DNA of 64,000 nt from Paenibacillus tritici (GCF_013204885.1 NZ_JABMKX010000009.1:124001-188000); one strand, 5' to 3'. Positions 1-8,214 are shown, counted from the stretch's first letter. Notes: a model not told the origin generated them from the letters alone. Made by a program: numbers and translations.

Positions 1-1327
1 GATCGTTCCGTCAGATGAGATTAATCTCCATTTCACAGGCGATATCCATGCGGTGACGGCAGCGCATAACCTGCTCTCGGCGATGATCGACAATCATCTC
101 TTCCAGGGCAACAGCCTGGGGCTTGATCCGCAGCGGATCGTCTGGAAGCGCGTGATGGATATGAATGACCGCAGCCTGCGGAATATCGTGACCGGGCTTG
201 GGGACGGCAACGGACCTGTGCGGGAGAGCGGCTTCCAGATTACAACGGCTTCCGAGATTATGGCTGTGCTGTGTCTGTGCAGCGATCTTGCTGATCTGAA
301 GCAGCGGCTCAGCCGTATCCTGGTTGGATATGACCAGCATGGGCAGCCGGTAACCGCTCAGGAGATCGGAGCGGTGGAGGCAATGACTGCGCTGCTGAAG
401 GAAGCGGTGAAGCCCAATCTGGTGCAGACGCTTGAAGGCACGCCGGTTATTGTGCATGGCGGCCCGTTCGCCAATATTGCCCACGGCTGCAGCAGTGTGA
501 TTGGAACCCGCTACGCGCTGAAGCTTGGTGAGGTGGTGGTAACAGAGGCGGGCTTTGGCGCGGACCTGGGGGCTGAGAAGTTCATGGATATCAAATGCCG
601 CCAGGCCGGGCTGGAGCCTGCGGCCGCTGTACTGGTGGTTACGGTGAAGTCGCTGAAGTATAACGGCGGCGTCCGCAAGGAGGAGCTGTATGCCGGCAAC
701 CGGGCAGCGCTGCTCTCCGGGTTGTCCAATATGGAGCGGCATATTGAGAATTTGCGCAAATTCGGCGTGCCGGTGCTGGTGGCGCTTAATCATTTTGAGG
801 GCGATGCCCCGGCGGAGATTGACGATGTGCTGGAAGCCTGCCGGCGGCTGGGGGTCCCTGCTGCGGTCTCTAAGGTATGGGCCGAAGGGAGTGCGGGCGG
901 GCAGGCGCTGGCGCAGGAGCTGAAGAAGCTGCTGGCGCAGGAAGAAGCTGTGAGTTTCGCACCTCTCTATGAAGACAGTCTGGATATTCCGTCCAAAATC
1001 AACCGGATCGTCACCGAGATCTACCATGGTGCAGGAGTAGCATTCTCACCGGCAGCCAAACGCAGCCTGGCTGTAATTGACAGACTGGGTTTGCACCAGC
1101 TTCAGGTCTGCATGGCCAAAACACCCTATTCCTTCTCGGATCAGCCGCGGCTGCTTGGGGCGCCGGAAGGCTTCACTATGGGGGTCCGGGACATCACGCT
1201 GTCACTCGGCGCGGGATTTGCAGTAGTCATTACGGGGAACATGGTCACCATGCCGGGACTTCCCGCCAAGCCGGCGGCAGAAGGTCTGCTGATTGATGAA
1301 GATGGCGTGATCTCCGGCCTGGAGTAA
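1..1327 (+). CDS. fhs: Formate--tetrahydrofolate ligase, 5'-truncated by window edge
   Basis: ATP-dependent ligation of formate to tetrahydrofolate, giving 10-formyl-THF for purine and formyl-Met synthesis in the cytoplasm. The frame is open from base 2, and the first visible residues (INLHFTGDIHAVTAAHNLL) are a signature block of the family. About 442 of the usual ~556 residues are present, so the N-terminal P-loop part lies upstream of the window. Further family blocks are VHGGPFANIAHGCSS near the middle and VITGNMVTMPGLP near the C-terminus. The gene appears monocistronic, with an intrinsic terminator 33 bases after the stop. A formate/nitrite-family channel lies about 2.4 kb downstream, so formate handling may be a local theme (inference). 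Confidence 0.96.
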   Translation, partial: IVPSDEINLHFTGDIHAVTAAHNLLSAMIDNHLFQGNSLGLDPQRIVWKRVMDMNDRSLRNIVTGLGDGNGPVRESGFQITTASEIMAVLCLCSDLADLKQRLSRILVGYDQHGQPVTAQEIGAVEAMTALLKEAVKPNLVQTLEGTPVIVHGGPFANIAHGCSSVIGTRYALKLGEVVVTEAGFGADLGAEKFMDIKCRQAGLEPAAAVLVVTVKSLKYNGGVRKEELYAGNRAALLSGLSNMERHIENLRKFGVPVLVALNHFEGDAPAEIDDVLEACRRLGVPAAVSKVWAEGSAGGQALAQELKKLLAQEEAVSFAPLYEDSLDIPSKINRIVTEIYHGAGVAFSPAAKRSLAVIDRLGLHQLQVCMAKTPYSFSDQPRLLGAPEGFTMGVRDITLSLGAGFAVVITGNMVTMPGLPAKPAAEGLLIDEDGVISGLE

Positions 1328-1359
1328 ACAACGACAAGCGATAAGCGCATCTTCCATAG

Positions 1360-1399
1360 CCTCACCTATCCGCGGTATGCTGCGGGGGTGAGGTTTTTT
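1360..1399 (+). terminator. Intrinsic terminator of fhs
   Basis: CCTCACC (1360-1366) pairs with GGTGAGG (1387-1393), with an inner CCGC/GCGG pairing, followed directly by six T. Confidence 0.85.
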
Positions 1400-1415
1400 G
1401 GCGATAAAATATATA

Positions 1416-1498
1416 TGTTGCACACGATAACTTATCCTTCAATTTCCGCTGAAACGAATACCGTCCTTATAAAAGGACGGCAAAGCCGTTCCCGCTTG
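1416..1498 (+). repeat. 83-bp dispersed repeat, copy 1
   Basis: This 83-base stretch recurs at 57061-57143 with the same length and about 85% identity by eye. Shared blocks include GATAACTTATCCTTC, CGCTGAAACGAA and a CCGTCC/GGACGG hairpin followed by AAGCCGTT. Both copies start a few bases after the terminator of a one-carbon folate gene (fhs here, glyA at the other site). No coding frame is conserved. The rest of the gap up to the nox promoter (1499-1600) shows nothing I recognise. Confidence 0.8.
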
Positions 1499-1606
1499 CG
1501 CGGTGTTTCCTTCGGCTTCCTGCCGCACAACGGACATAATCCCCCTCCTCCCGGGGACACTAAGGCAAGGTTGAAGAGATCACTTAAAATTTGAAATTGT
1601 GAACAA

Positions 1607-1684
1607 TGTGAGAAAAATCACAAAAACACTTGAAATGTGATAAATATCACAATATAATCAGTGTATAAAGTGAAAACAATCACA
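1607..1684 (+). promoter_or_regulatory. nox promoter with three Rex/Fnr-like boxes
   Basis: A near-consensus promoter, TTGAAA (1630-1635), 17-bp spacer, TATAAT (1653-1658), carries three 16-bp inverted sites. They are TGTGA-GAAAAA-TCACA (1607-1622), TGTGA-TAAATA-TCACA (1636-1651) and AGTGA-AAACAA-TCACA (1669-1684). The second fills the -35/-10 spacer exactly and the third lies in the leader, positions that favour repression. Rex (NADH/NAD+ sensor, TTGTGA-N6-TCACAA) and Fnr (TGTGA-N6-TCACA) have overlapping consensus. Rex is my preference here because of the positions and because Rex controls NADH-oxidising genes in other Firmicutes. Confidence 0.72.
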
Positions 1685-1727
1685 AATACAAATACATTAG
1701 CTTTTCAACTTGGAGGAGGAAGAAATC

Positions 1728-3092
1728 ATGAAAGTAGCAGTCATTGGATGTACCCACGCCGGAACGGCCGCCATTGTTAATACCGCACAGTTGTACCCGG
1801 ATGCACAGATTACGGTCTATGAGCGCAACGATAACATATCGTTCCTGTCTTGCGGAATTGCGCTGTATGTTGGAGGCGTGGTCAAGGACCCGCAGGGACT
1901 ATTCTATTCCTCCCCGGAACAGCTTGCAGCGCTTGGTGTGCAAACTAAGATGCGCCATGAAGTCATCAACATAGATACTGCCCGCAAAACGTTGAAGGCC
2001 CGCAACCTGGTTACAGGCGAGGAAATGGACGATACGTATGACAAGCTGATTATGACCACAGGCTCGTGGCCGATTGTGCCTAAGCTGGAAGGAATCAATC
2101 TGGACGGTATCCTGCTCTCGAAGAACTACAATCACTCCAACACCATTATCGAAGAAGCACAGAAGGTGAAGAGAATCACTGTGGTCGGAGCCGGGTATAT
2201 CGGAGTGGAGCTGGTGGAAGCTTTTCAAATGAACGGCAAGGAAGTTACGCTGATTGATGGAGAAGAGCGGATTCTGAGCAAATATCTCGATGAAGAATTC
2301 ACCGCACCGATTCAGCAGTCACTTGAGGATCATGGCATTAAGCTGGCGCTTGGCGAGAAGGTTGCTTCCTTCGCCGGTGAGAACGGCAGAGTGACCAAGG
2401 TGATTACCAGCAAGGGAGAACATGAGACCGATCTGGTGATTCTCTGCATCGGCTTCCGTCCGAATACCGAGCTGCTGAAGGGTCAGGTGGATATGCTGCC
2501 GAACGGGGCGATCATGGTCAATGATTATATGCAGACCAGCCTGCCGGATGTCTATGCTGCCGGTGACAGCTGTGCGATCCATTACAACCCGACCGGTAAA
2601 CATGCGTACATCCCGCTTGCCACGAACGCTGTTCGAATGGGAACTCTGGTAGCCCGCAATCTGGTCTCGAACACGATCCCGTACATGGGTACGCAAGGAA
2701 CCTCGGGCATCAAAATATACGAAGACAATATTGCCGGAACCGGACTGACTGAGGATGCTGCCAAGGCTGAGGGGATGGATACTGAAAGTGTCATGCTGAT
2801 CGACAACTACCGTCCTGAGTTCATGCCGACCTTCGAGCAGGTCCAGGTCAAAGTGGTGTTCGACCGGGCTACCCGCCGCATTCTTGGCGCACAGATTATG
2901 TCCAAGATGGATCTGACACAGTCGATCAATACCGTATCGGTGTGCATCCAGAACAAAATGACCGTAGATCAACTGGCCTTCATCGACTTCTTCTTCCAGC
3001 CGCACTACAACAAGCCTTGGAACTTCCTGAATACCGCAGGCCTTCAGGCCCTGCCTAAGCCGGCTGCAGTCAAAGAGCCAGTACACGCATAA
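1728..3092 (+). CDS. nox: FAD-dependent NADH oxidase (water-forming type)
   Basis: Soluble flavoprotein expected to oxidise NADH with O2, regenerating NAD+; 454 residues, normal for the Nox/CoA-disulfide reductase family. N-terminal FAD-binding segment VAVIGCTHAGTAA (residues 3-15), redox cysteine in SFLSCGIALY (about residue 43), NADH-binding GAGYIGVE (about 156-163) and a second FAD motif VYAAGDSC. The single active-site Cys in SFLSCG is typical of Nox and CoA-disulfide reductases; the H2O-forming assignment follows similarity to streptococcal Nox and is not proven. ATG 1728 is chosen because the GGAGGAGGA at 1712-1720 would lie inside the longer TTG-start version at 1710. Single gene with its own promoter and terminator; expression is predicted to follow redox state. 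Confidence 0.88.
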   Translation: MKVAVIGCTHAGTAAIVNTAQLYPDAQITVYERNDNISFLSCGIALYVGGVVKDPQGLFYSSPEQLAALGVQTKMRHEVINIDTARKTLKARNLVTGEEMDDTYDKLIMTTGSWPIVPKLEGINLDGILLSKNYNHSNTIIEEAQKVKRITVVGAGYIGVELVEAFQMNGKEVTLIDGEERILSKYLDEEFTAPIQQSLEDHGIKLALGEKVASFAGENGRVTKVITSKGEHETDLVILCIGFRPNTELLKGQVDMLPNGAIMVNDYMQTSLPDVYAAGDSCAIHYNPTGKHAYIPLATNAVRMGTLVARNLVSNTIPYMGTQGTSGIKIYEDNIAGTGLTEDAAKAEGMDTESVMLIDNYRPEFMPTFEQVQVKVVFDRATRRILGAQIMSKMDLTQSINTVSVCIQNKMTVDQLAFIDFFFQPHYNKPWNFLNTAGLQALPKPAAVKEPVHA

Positions 3093-3125
3093 ATGTATAA
3101 ATGTAAAATATAAAATGTTCTGCCG

Positions 3126-3150
3126 GAGCCCATTCAGGGCTCTTTTTTTT
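3126..3150 (+). terminator. Intrinsic terminator of nox
   Basis: GAGCCC (3126-3131), loop ATTCA, GGGCTC (3137-3142), then eight T. Confidence 0.88.
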
Positions 3151-3612
3151 GAATGCGGCGATAGACAAAGAGAGCTGCCTCCGATCTTCAACAGGATCAA
3201 TAACGGCGACATAGCCAGTTGATAGTCAATTTCATAAGTTACATAGACATATGGATCGCGTGAGGGTAGTTTCCTGCTGCTGTTTGCTTCTGCCTTGTTT
3301 GGATTCATGGATTAATCCCCTTTCCTGGATTGAACCGGATGGACTTCCCGGACCCGAGGGACCGGCTGGTCAGATGGGCAGGCGCGCCGGATTGAATCCG
3401 GATGCCGCATCTCCGAAGTCTGCTGTAGGGTATGCATGGATTCTCCAGCCCGACTAGCATAACGTCCTGCCAGACTGCAAAAAAAGGGCGTAAATAACGA
3501 AGAATAATAGATTCCCAACAGGAATGCCCAGAGGAAGGGCTGCCTCTTTAGGGGAGACATCGGTTTTCTGCGTATACCACACCACCAGATTTTATGGTAA
3601 ATTTGACATGTC
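3151..3612. other. Intergenic stretch, no gene recognised
   Basis: Between the nox terminator and the channel promoter. Short open frames exist on both strands, but none has a ribosome site or a recognisable protein pattern. I see nothing beyond the regulatory boxes that begin at 3613. Confidence 0.6.
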
Positions 3613-3684
3613 AGTGAAAACTTTCACGTTGTTTTTCTGATAGTGACTTTTATCACGTAAATGTGATTGTGATCACGTTACAAT
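3613..3684 (+). promoter_or_regulatory. Channel-gene promoter with three Rex/Fnr-like boxes
   Basis: Three 16-bp inverted sites: AGTGA-AAACTT-TCACG (3613-3628), AGTGA-CTTTTA-TCACG (3642-3657) and TGTGA-TTGTGA-TCACG (3662-3677), followed by a -10 TACAAT at 3679-3684. No good -35 is visible. If transcription starts about 7 bases after the -10, the middle box is centred near -41.5, the class II activator position used by Fnr. The first two boxes are 29 bp apart, the same as the first two boxes at nox. Confidence 0.7.
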
Positions 3685-3729
3685 GGCATAAAGGAACAAA
3701 TTTTAAGTAATTAGAAGGGGATAGGAATC

Positions 3730-4557
3730 ATGGCTTATAACAAACCGCAGGGAATCGCTGAGGTCACGGTTGAGAACGGAGTTAAGAAGGCGCATAATCC
3801 GCTCAGCACTGTACTTATTCTTGGTTTCTTGGGAGGAGCGTTTATCGCGCTCGGATTTTTGCTGGATATTCGGGTCATTGCAGGTGCGCCAGCCGAGTGG
3901 GGGTCGATTGCCAACTTCATCGGAGCTGCGGTGTTCCCGGTCGGACTGATCCTGGTGCTGCTTGCCGGAGGGGAACTGCTGACAGGGAATATGATGGCGG
4001 TGCCGCTGGCTTTTATTGCGAAGAAGATTTCGTTCTGGGAAGTCATTAAGAACCTCGTGCTGATTACTCTCAGCAATCTGGCAGGTGCCTTGTTCGTGGC
4101 TTATTTCTTCGGTCACATCGTTGGCCTTACATCAGATGGTGTGTATCTGGAGAAACTGGTAAGTATGGCGGAGCATAAGATTGATGCTACCTTCCTGCAG
4201 GCCTTCATCTCCGGGATCGGCTGTAACTGGCTCGTGGCTCTGGCGGTATGGCTCTCCTATGGGGCAGACAATTTCAGCGGCAAAATCCTCGGTATCTGGT
4301 TCCCAACCATGGCGTTTGTGGCCATCGGCTTCCAGCACGTTGTAGCTAACATGTTCCTTATCCCTGCTGCGATCTTTGAAGGACATTTCACCTGGGCACA
4401 GTATGCCGCCAACTTCGTTCCGGTCTGGCTGGGCAATCTGACGGGCGGCGCGATCTTCGTGGCTGCCGCATACTGGATGGCCTATCTGCGCAAGGACCCG
4501 GCGGCTGTAACATCTGTTGAAGGAATCCCCGCTCAAGGGCTGAAGAAACACGCTTAA
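3730..4557 (+). CDS. Formate/nitrite transporter (FNT) family channel
   Basis: Pentameric inner-membrane channel/transporter for formate, nitrite or a similar small anion. 275 residues, the usual length, with about six hydrophobic segments. Seen: the family block GGELLTGNMM in the second/third helix and IGFQHVVANMFLIP with the conserved channel His near residue 200. ATG 3730 has AGAAGGGG upstream. Whether the substrate is formate (FocA) or nitrite (NirC) cannot be told from sequence alone. Nearby fhs favours formate; a nitrate/nitrite role fits Fnr-like control. Probably transcribed alone from the boxed promoter just upstream. Confidence 0.88.
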   Translation: MAYNKPQGIAEVTVENGVKKAHNPLSTVLILGFLGGAFIALGFLLDIRVIAGAPAEWGSIANFIGAAVFPVGLILVLLAGGELLTGNMMAVPLAFIAKKISFWEVIKNLVLITLSNLAGALFVAYFFGHIVGLTSDGVYLEKLVSMAEHKIDATFLQAFISGIGCNWLVALAVWLSYGADNFSGKILGIWFPTMAFVAIGFQHVVANMFLIPAAIFEGHFTWAQYAANFVPVWLGNLTGGAIFVAAAYWMAYLRKDPAAVTSVEGIPAQGLKKHA

Positions 4558-4776
4558 AGAAGAATCAGCCGGTTAACACCGGCGTGTGTGATAGTTTGAC
4601 CCAAGCACTTCCTGGCTTTCCGGCGTCCCGCTTTGCGGGGAGCTTGGAGGACGGGGAGTGTTTTTTTGTGAATATAAGAAGATGCTCCGCTTCCAGACAT
4701 AACAAAATTCACCGTGCAATCCGATTCGGGGGAACGAAATCGGGCTTCACGGTGAATCAATTAGGGAGTGTTTCAT
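4558..4776 (+). other. Intergenic leader with long hairpin
   Basis: Contains CCCGCTTTGCGGG with a later T-run (4661-4668) that may end the channel transcript. A strong two-part hairpin follows: ATTCACCGTG (4707-4716) pairs perfectly with CACGGTGAAT (4748-4757), with CCGATT/AATCGG inside. The hairpin ends 19 bases before the small frame at 4777. It resembles a structured leader, but I do not recognise a known riboswitch class. Confidence 0.5.
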
Positions 4777-4973
4777 ATGGATTATTACCCTGGCTTTCAG
4801 AGAACGAATCACCCTGAACCATCCGATTTTCTTTACGTGCGAATGGCCTGGTTATAGAATATAAATATCGCCGCAGGCGGGAATGGATGGCTGAATTTCA
4901 CCTGGCTTATTCGTCGGTTGCACGCGATAAAGCGTTAATGCGTATGCTTGCCCTTCGCCCTGTTTTGGGATGA
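4777..4973 (+). pseudogene. Possible frameshifted small gene of unknown function
   Basis: ATG 4777, with TTAGGGAG upstream, opens a 26-codon frame (MDYYPGFQRTNHPEPSDF...) that stops at 4857. Just there another frame opens without stops from 4818 to 4973 and reads like protein (REWMAEFHLAYSSVARDKAL), ending at TGA 4971-4973. Joined by a one-base frame change around 4840-4857, the two would give about 65 residues. It may be a broken gene, a real 26-residue peptide, or a sequencing error. I do not recognise a family. It lies directly in front of an MFS transporter. Confidence 0.35.
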
Positions 4974-5022
4974 TACTGGATGAATTAATGACAGCTATGT
5001 TACAGGGGATGACAGACAAGTT

Positions 5023-6234
5023 ATGAGATTTATGCAGGCCTATCCGAAGGAAATTAAAGTATTCTTGATTGCCAGTCTGATTAATGCAACCGGCAGTGCG
5101 CTGATGTGGCCGCTGGTTACCATGTATGTATTCGATGAGCTGGGGCGCAGTATGAAGGACGCGGGAATCGTGCTGCTGGTGCAGTCTCTCGGCGGAATTG
5201 CCGGACAACTGCTGGGCGGCTCTTTATACCATAAGGTAGGGGTGAACCGGCTGATTGTCGGCGCCTTGGCGATGAACGCCCTGACCCTGTTTGCGCTCCC
5301 GTGGGCAAGCGGCAGCTGGAGCGTATTCATTATAGTCATGGGTCTGATGGGATTGTTCAACTCGCTCTCACTCCCGGCCATTCAGGCGTTTATCGGCTTC
5401 CGGTTCGCGGAGCAGCGGGCGGAGCTGTTCAATATCATCTATGTTGCGAATAATATCGGGGTTGCCCTGGGGACGTCCCTGAGCGGCTTCCTGGGCAATT
5501 ATATGCTAAGCTTTGTGCTGAACGGGGTGACCTCGGCGGTGTTTGCCTGCTTCTTCTTCGTCTATCTGCGCAAGGTGGGGGCAGCACCGGCTCATAGCAC
5601 AGTAACGAAAAAGCAACCGCAGAACGAAGTGTCCGGCTGGAAGCTGCTGGGGAATATACGGATCTATCTGTACATGGCGGTGGGTTCGATGTTCCTCCTA
5701 ATCGGCAATTCGATCTGGAATAGCGGAGTCTCGCCGTTTATTATCTCGGAGGGCTGGTCGAAGCAGCTATACGGCTTCCTCTGGACGCTGAATGGCGTGC
5801 TAATCTTCGCGGCGCAGCCGCTGGTCAGTCTGATCAAACGCGGGTTCGCGCAGACGTCAACCGCACAGATGACGGCAAGTGCAGTGTTCTATCTGGCCGG
5901 GTATGCTGTAATTCTGTTTATGCCAAGCTATCCGGGGATGCTGCTGGGAATGGTGCTGGCTACACTAGGTGAGATGCTGATCTCTCCGGCGATGCCGTCC
6001 TTCATCTCAGAGCATGCCCAGCGCAGCGCGCCGTTCTACCTTGGGCTTAGCGGCGGGATCGGCGCAATCGGCCGGGTCATCGGCCCTTATCTGATGGGGG
6101 TTCAATTCGACAGGGGCGGTCTTGCGCCAACAGGCTGGCTGGCTTGCGGCATGGCGGTTCTGTCAGTGGGCTTCTTTGCGGTCCATGCCTACATTAACCG
6201 TTCAGCTGTACAGCTTGAGCGCAAGACTGTATAA
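5023..6234 (+). CDS. MFS transporter, drug-efflux-like
   Basis: Major facilitator superfamily membrane protein, 403 residues, about 12 hydrophobic segments. It starts with a short cytoplasmic end (MRFMQAYPKEIKVFLIASL). Typical features are GGIAGQLLGGSLYHKVGVNR after the second helix (motif A region, GxLYDKxGxxR-like) and a central basic cytoplasmic loop near residues 185-205. It resembles Bacillus/Paenibacillus MDR-type MFS exporters, but substrate cannot be assigned. ATG 5023 is preceded only by a weak GGGGATG. The acetyltransferase at 6294 follows after 59 bases and may be co-transcribed. Confidence 0.85.
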   Translation: MRFMQAYPKEIKVFLIASLINATGSALMWPLVTMYVFDELGRSMKDAGIVLLVQSLGGIAGQLLGGSLYHKVGVNRLIVGALAMNALTLFALPWASGSWSVFIIVMGLMGLFNSLSLPAIQAFIGFRFAEQRAELFNIIYVANNIGVALGTSLSGFLGNYMLSFVLNGVTSAVFACFFFVYLRKVGAAPAHSTVTKKQPQNEVSGWKLLGNIRIYLYMAVGSMFLLIGNSIWNSGVSPFIISEGWSKQLYGFLWTLNGVLIFAAQPLVSLIKRGFAQTSTAQMTASAVFYLAGYAVILFMPSYPGMLLGMVLATLGEMLISPAMPSFISEHAQRSAPFYLGLSGGIGAIGRVIGPYLMGVQFDRGGLAPTGWLACGMAVLSVGFFAVHAYINRSAVQLERKTV

Positions 6235-6293
6235 ATGTTCATACTGTAACTAATCCTTTCATTAACTGACGGGTAAGGCGAGGGGTGTACAAC

Positions 6294-6818
6294 ATGCAAC
6301 AACTTAACAGAGATTCTGCTCTGCTCATCCGGCCCTCCGAGATCAGGGATGTCCGTGAGCTGATTGTGCTTGATAATATGATCTGGACGGAGGATACAAC
6401 ACCGGGGCCGCTGATGTGGCGTTCGCGGGAGGATTATCTGCTGCATGCGCCGCCCGGCTCCCAGCTCGTAGCCTTGCAGGACGGCGAGCTGTGCGGTTAC
6501 GTGGGCTTCGGCTGCCCCAGCGGAATGGAGAGTAACCGCCATGTCTGCGAGGTGAATATTGCGGTGCATCCGCGCTTTCAGCGGATGGGCGTAGGCAGCC
6601 GTCTGCTTGCGGAGATCAAGCGCCATGCCGCCGAGCATGGAATCCGCAAGCTGCGCTTGCGGGTGCTCTCCTGCAACACACCGGCGCTCCTGTTCTACCG
6701 CAAATGCGGATTCGAGGAAGAGGGACGGCTGCGGGAGGAATTCTACTTAAGCGGACGTTATGTGGATGAAGTATTTATGAGCTGCAGGCTGACGGGAGGA
6801 GAAGGGGATGGAGACTGA
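6294..6818 (+). CDS. GNAT-family N-acetyltransferase
   Basis: Acetyl-CoA-dependent N-acetyltransferase, 174 residues. The acetyl-CoA loop RFQRMGVGSRLLAEIKRHA (motif A, Q/RxxGxG/A) is clear, followed by LRVLSCNTPALLFYRKCGFEEEGRLREEF, the usual beta4/beta5 region. The substrate is unknown. ATG 6294 is preferred to GTG 6285 because AGGGG at 6281-6284 is well spaced for it. The 3' end overlaps the next gene by 11 bases, so the two are probably translationally coupled. Confidence 0.85.
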   Translation: MQQLNRDSALLIRPSEIRDVRELIVLDNMIWTEDTTPGPLMWRSREDYLLHAPPGSQLVALQDGELCGYVGFGCPSGMESNRHVCEVNIAVHPRFQRMGVGSRLLAEIKRHAAEHGIRKLRLRVLSCNTPALLFYRKCGFEEEGRLREEFYLSGRYVDEVFMSCRLTGGEGDGD

Positions 6819-7470
6819 AGTGAAGATGCAAGTCGTCTCGCTGAATGTAGGCGAGCCGACGACGGTGGAGTACCGCGGCAAGCCGCTGGACACCGGAATC
6901 TACAAACTGCCGGTAGCCGGGCCGCTTGCGCTTCGGGCCGGAGGGTTCGCCGGGGACGGGCAAGCGGACCTTGTGAACCATGGCGGCCCCGACAAGGCTG
7001 TCTGTGTCTATCCGATTGAGCATTATGCTTACTGGGAAGAGCAACTCGGCCGGAAGCTGGAGTATTCCGCCTTCGGCGAGAATATCACAGCGCGCGGACT
7101 GTTGGAGACCGAGGTCTGCATCGGGGACGTCTACGAAGTGGGTACTGCACTGCTTCAGGTGAGCCAGCCGCGTTTCCCGTGCTTCAAGCTCTCGCAAAAG
7201 CACGGACCGGCGGACATGCCTGCACGGGTGCTAACCACCGGGTATAGCGGATTCTATTTCCGGGTACTGCGTGAAGGACGGGTGGCAAGCGGTGACCGGA
7301 TTGTTAAGCTGGAGAGCGGCGCGGGCAGCTTCCCGGTGAAGCAGGTGCTGTACTCGATGGAGCATGGGCGTAAGGATCATACCGGCCTGGCTGAGCTGGC
7401 CGGACTGGAGAGCCTTGCGGCTGGTATCCGCGAGCGGTTCCGGGGCTGGCTGGAGGCTGCGGAGAAGTAG
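6808..7470 (+). CDS. MOSC-domain protein, YiiM-like
   Basis: 220 residues with a MOSC (Moco sulfurase C-terminal) domain. Family landmarks are VNHGGPDKAVCVYP near the N-terminus, FGENITARGL, and the conserved Cys in SQPRFPCFKL. YiiM-type proteins are linked to molybdenum-cofactor-dependent reduction of N-hydroxylated compounds, which would fit moaA elsewhere in the window (inference). AGGAG precedes ATG 6808; a second ATG at 6826 is also possible. Last gene of a short unit with the acetyltransferase; an intrinsic terminator lies at 7796-7836. Confidence 0.88.
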   Translation: METEVKMQVVSLNVGEPTTVEYRGKPLDTGIYKLPVAGPLALRAGGFAGDGQADLVNHGGPDKAVCVYPIEHYAYWEEQLGRKLEYSAFGENITARGLLETEVCIGDVYEVGTALLQVSQPRFPCFKLSQKHGPADMPARVLTTGYSGFYFRVLREGRVASGDRIVKLESGAGSFPVKQVLYSMEHGRKDHTGLAELAGLESLAAGIRERFRGWLEAAEK

Positions 7471-7484
7471 GACGGCTACGGGCA

Positions 7485-7790
7485 GACCGAGGACGAGCAG
7501 GGGCAGACTAAGGGCAGCCCGAGGTAGATCAACATGCTGTGGGCAGACCAAGGTGAGTCCGAGGGTAGATCAAGGGCGTGCTGTGGGTAGACCAAGGAGA
7601 GCGCCAGGGTAGACCAAGGGCGTGCTGTGGGCAGACCGAGGAGAGCGCCAGGGTAGACCGAGTACAGATCCAGTATGGCCCAAAGGTAGACCAAGGACAG
7701 TGGTAGGATAGACCATTAACAGCCCAAGGGTCGACCAAGAGCCGACCAAGGGCCAGGGCCGACCAAAGAGTCCAGGACAAGGAAGGGATC
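7485..7790. repeat. Degenerate tandem repeat built on GGGTAGACCAAGG
   Basis: About 300 bases of imperfect repeats of GGGYAGACCRAGG-like units downstream of the MOSC gene. The clearest part is a 44-bp unit repeated twice in tandem (7574-7617 and 7618-7661) with three transitions between copies. Both strands give open frames through the repeat, but they lack start signals and are low-complexity, so I treat it as non-coding. It sits between the MOSC stop and its terminator. Confidence 0.8.
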
Positions 7791-7795
7791 ACTCC

Positions 7796-7836
7796 AAAGA
7801 ACCCCCGAGCAGGTACGAGAGCTCCGGGGGTTCTTT
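7796..7836 (+). terminator. Intrinsic terminator after MOSC gene
   Basis: AAAGAACCCCCG (7796-7807) pairs with CGGGGGTTCTTT (7825-7836), followed by GTTGTT. The symmetric A/T ends could act on both strands. Confidence 0.82.
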
Positions 7837-7961
7837 GTTGTTAAGGAGTATCCCGCCTGGCAAGCTGCTGAACCCGCTCAAGGTGGGCGGGAGCAGGAGC
7901 ATGAGTGGGAATGAGGAGCCGAAGTGTCTATGAATCCTGGCTTCCTGCTGGTTCCTGCAAT

Positions 7962-8148
7962 AAGCAAGTGGAATAATGCTTCTTAATTCGTCGATTTCTG
8001 CTAATAATAAGGAAGCAAGTGGATAAACAACATCTATTATCGTTCGTTTCCACTACATGGGATGAAATGTGATTATTTAAGTGCTGTTTATCCAACTACT
8101 GTTGTAGCAGGGGCCATTCGTTCATCAGCAAGTGGACAAAATCCAACT
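7962..8148 (-). repeat. 188-bp intergenic repeat, copy A (inverted)
   Basis: Read on the minus strand it starts AGTTGGATTTTGTCCACTTG and ends TTATTCCACTTGCTT. It aligns along its length with copies at 30648, 45328 and 57209. It carries the internal inverted parts TTGGATAAACAGCACTTAA and TTGTTTATCCACTTGCTTCC. No coding frame is shared by the copies. Confidence 0.85.
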
Positions 8149-8180
8149 AAAATCGGTCGCGGGAACGCCAGCCACCAGGC

Positions 8181-8214
8181 ACCAGCATCTCAGCATCTCA
8201 GCATCTCAGCACCC
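8181..8214. repeat. Octamer CAGCATCT tandem repeat
   Basis: Three perfect CAGCATCT units (8183-8206) and one degenerate unit (CAGCACCC). They sit in a longer CAGCACC-rich tract (about 8170-8270) between repeat copy A and the convergent acetyltransferase gene. Confidence 0.75.

Noticed and set aside
1710..1727. Earlier TTG start for nox (MEEEEIM...)
   Set aside because: These codons are the ribosome-binding site itself; ATG 1728 begins the FAD-binding fold as in homologues.
2319..3308. 329-codon minus-strand frame opposite nox
   Set aside because: It lies antisense to a clear enzyme gene, has no ribosome site and reads as non-protein-like; a shadow of GC-biased codons.
3312..3560. 82-codon minus-strand frame starting with a hydrophobic segment
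   Set aside because: Could look like a small secreted protein, but it lacks a ribosome site and a sensible C-terminus.
7231..7792. Overlapping minus-strand frames through the GGGTAGACC repeats
   Set aside because: They repeat WSTLALSLVYPQHALGLP-like text only because the DNA is repetitive; no ribosome site and no end pattern.
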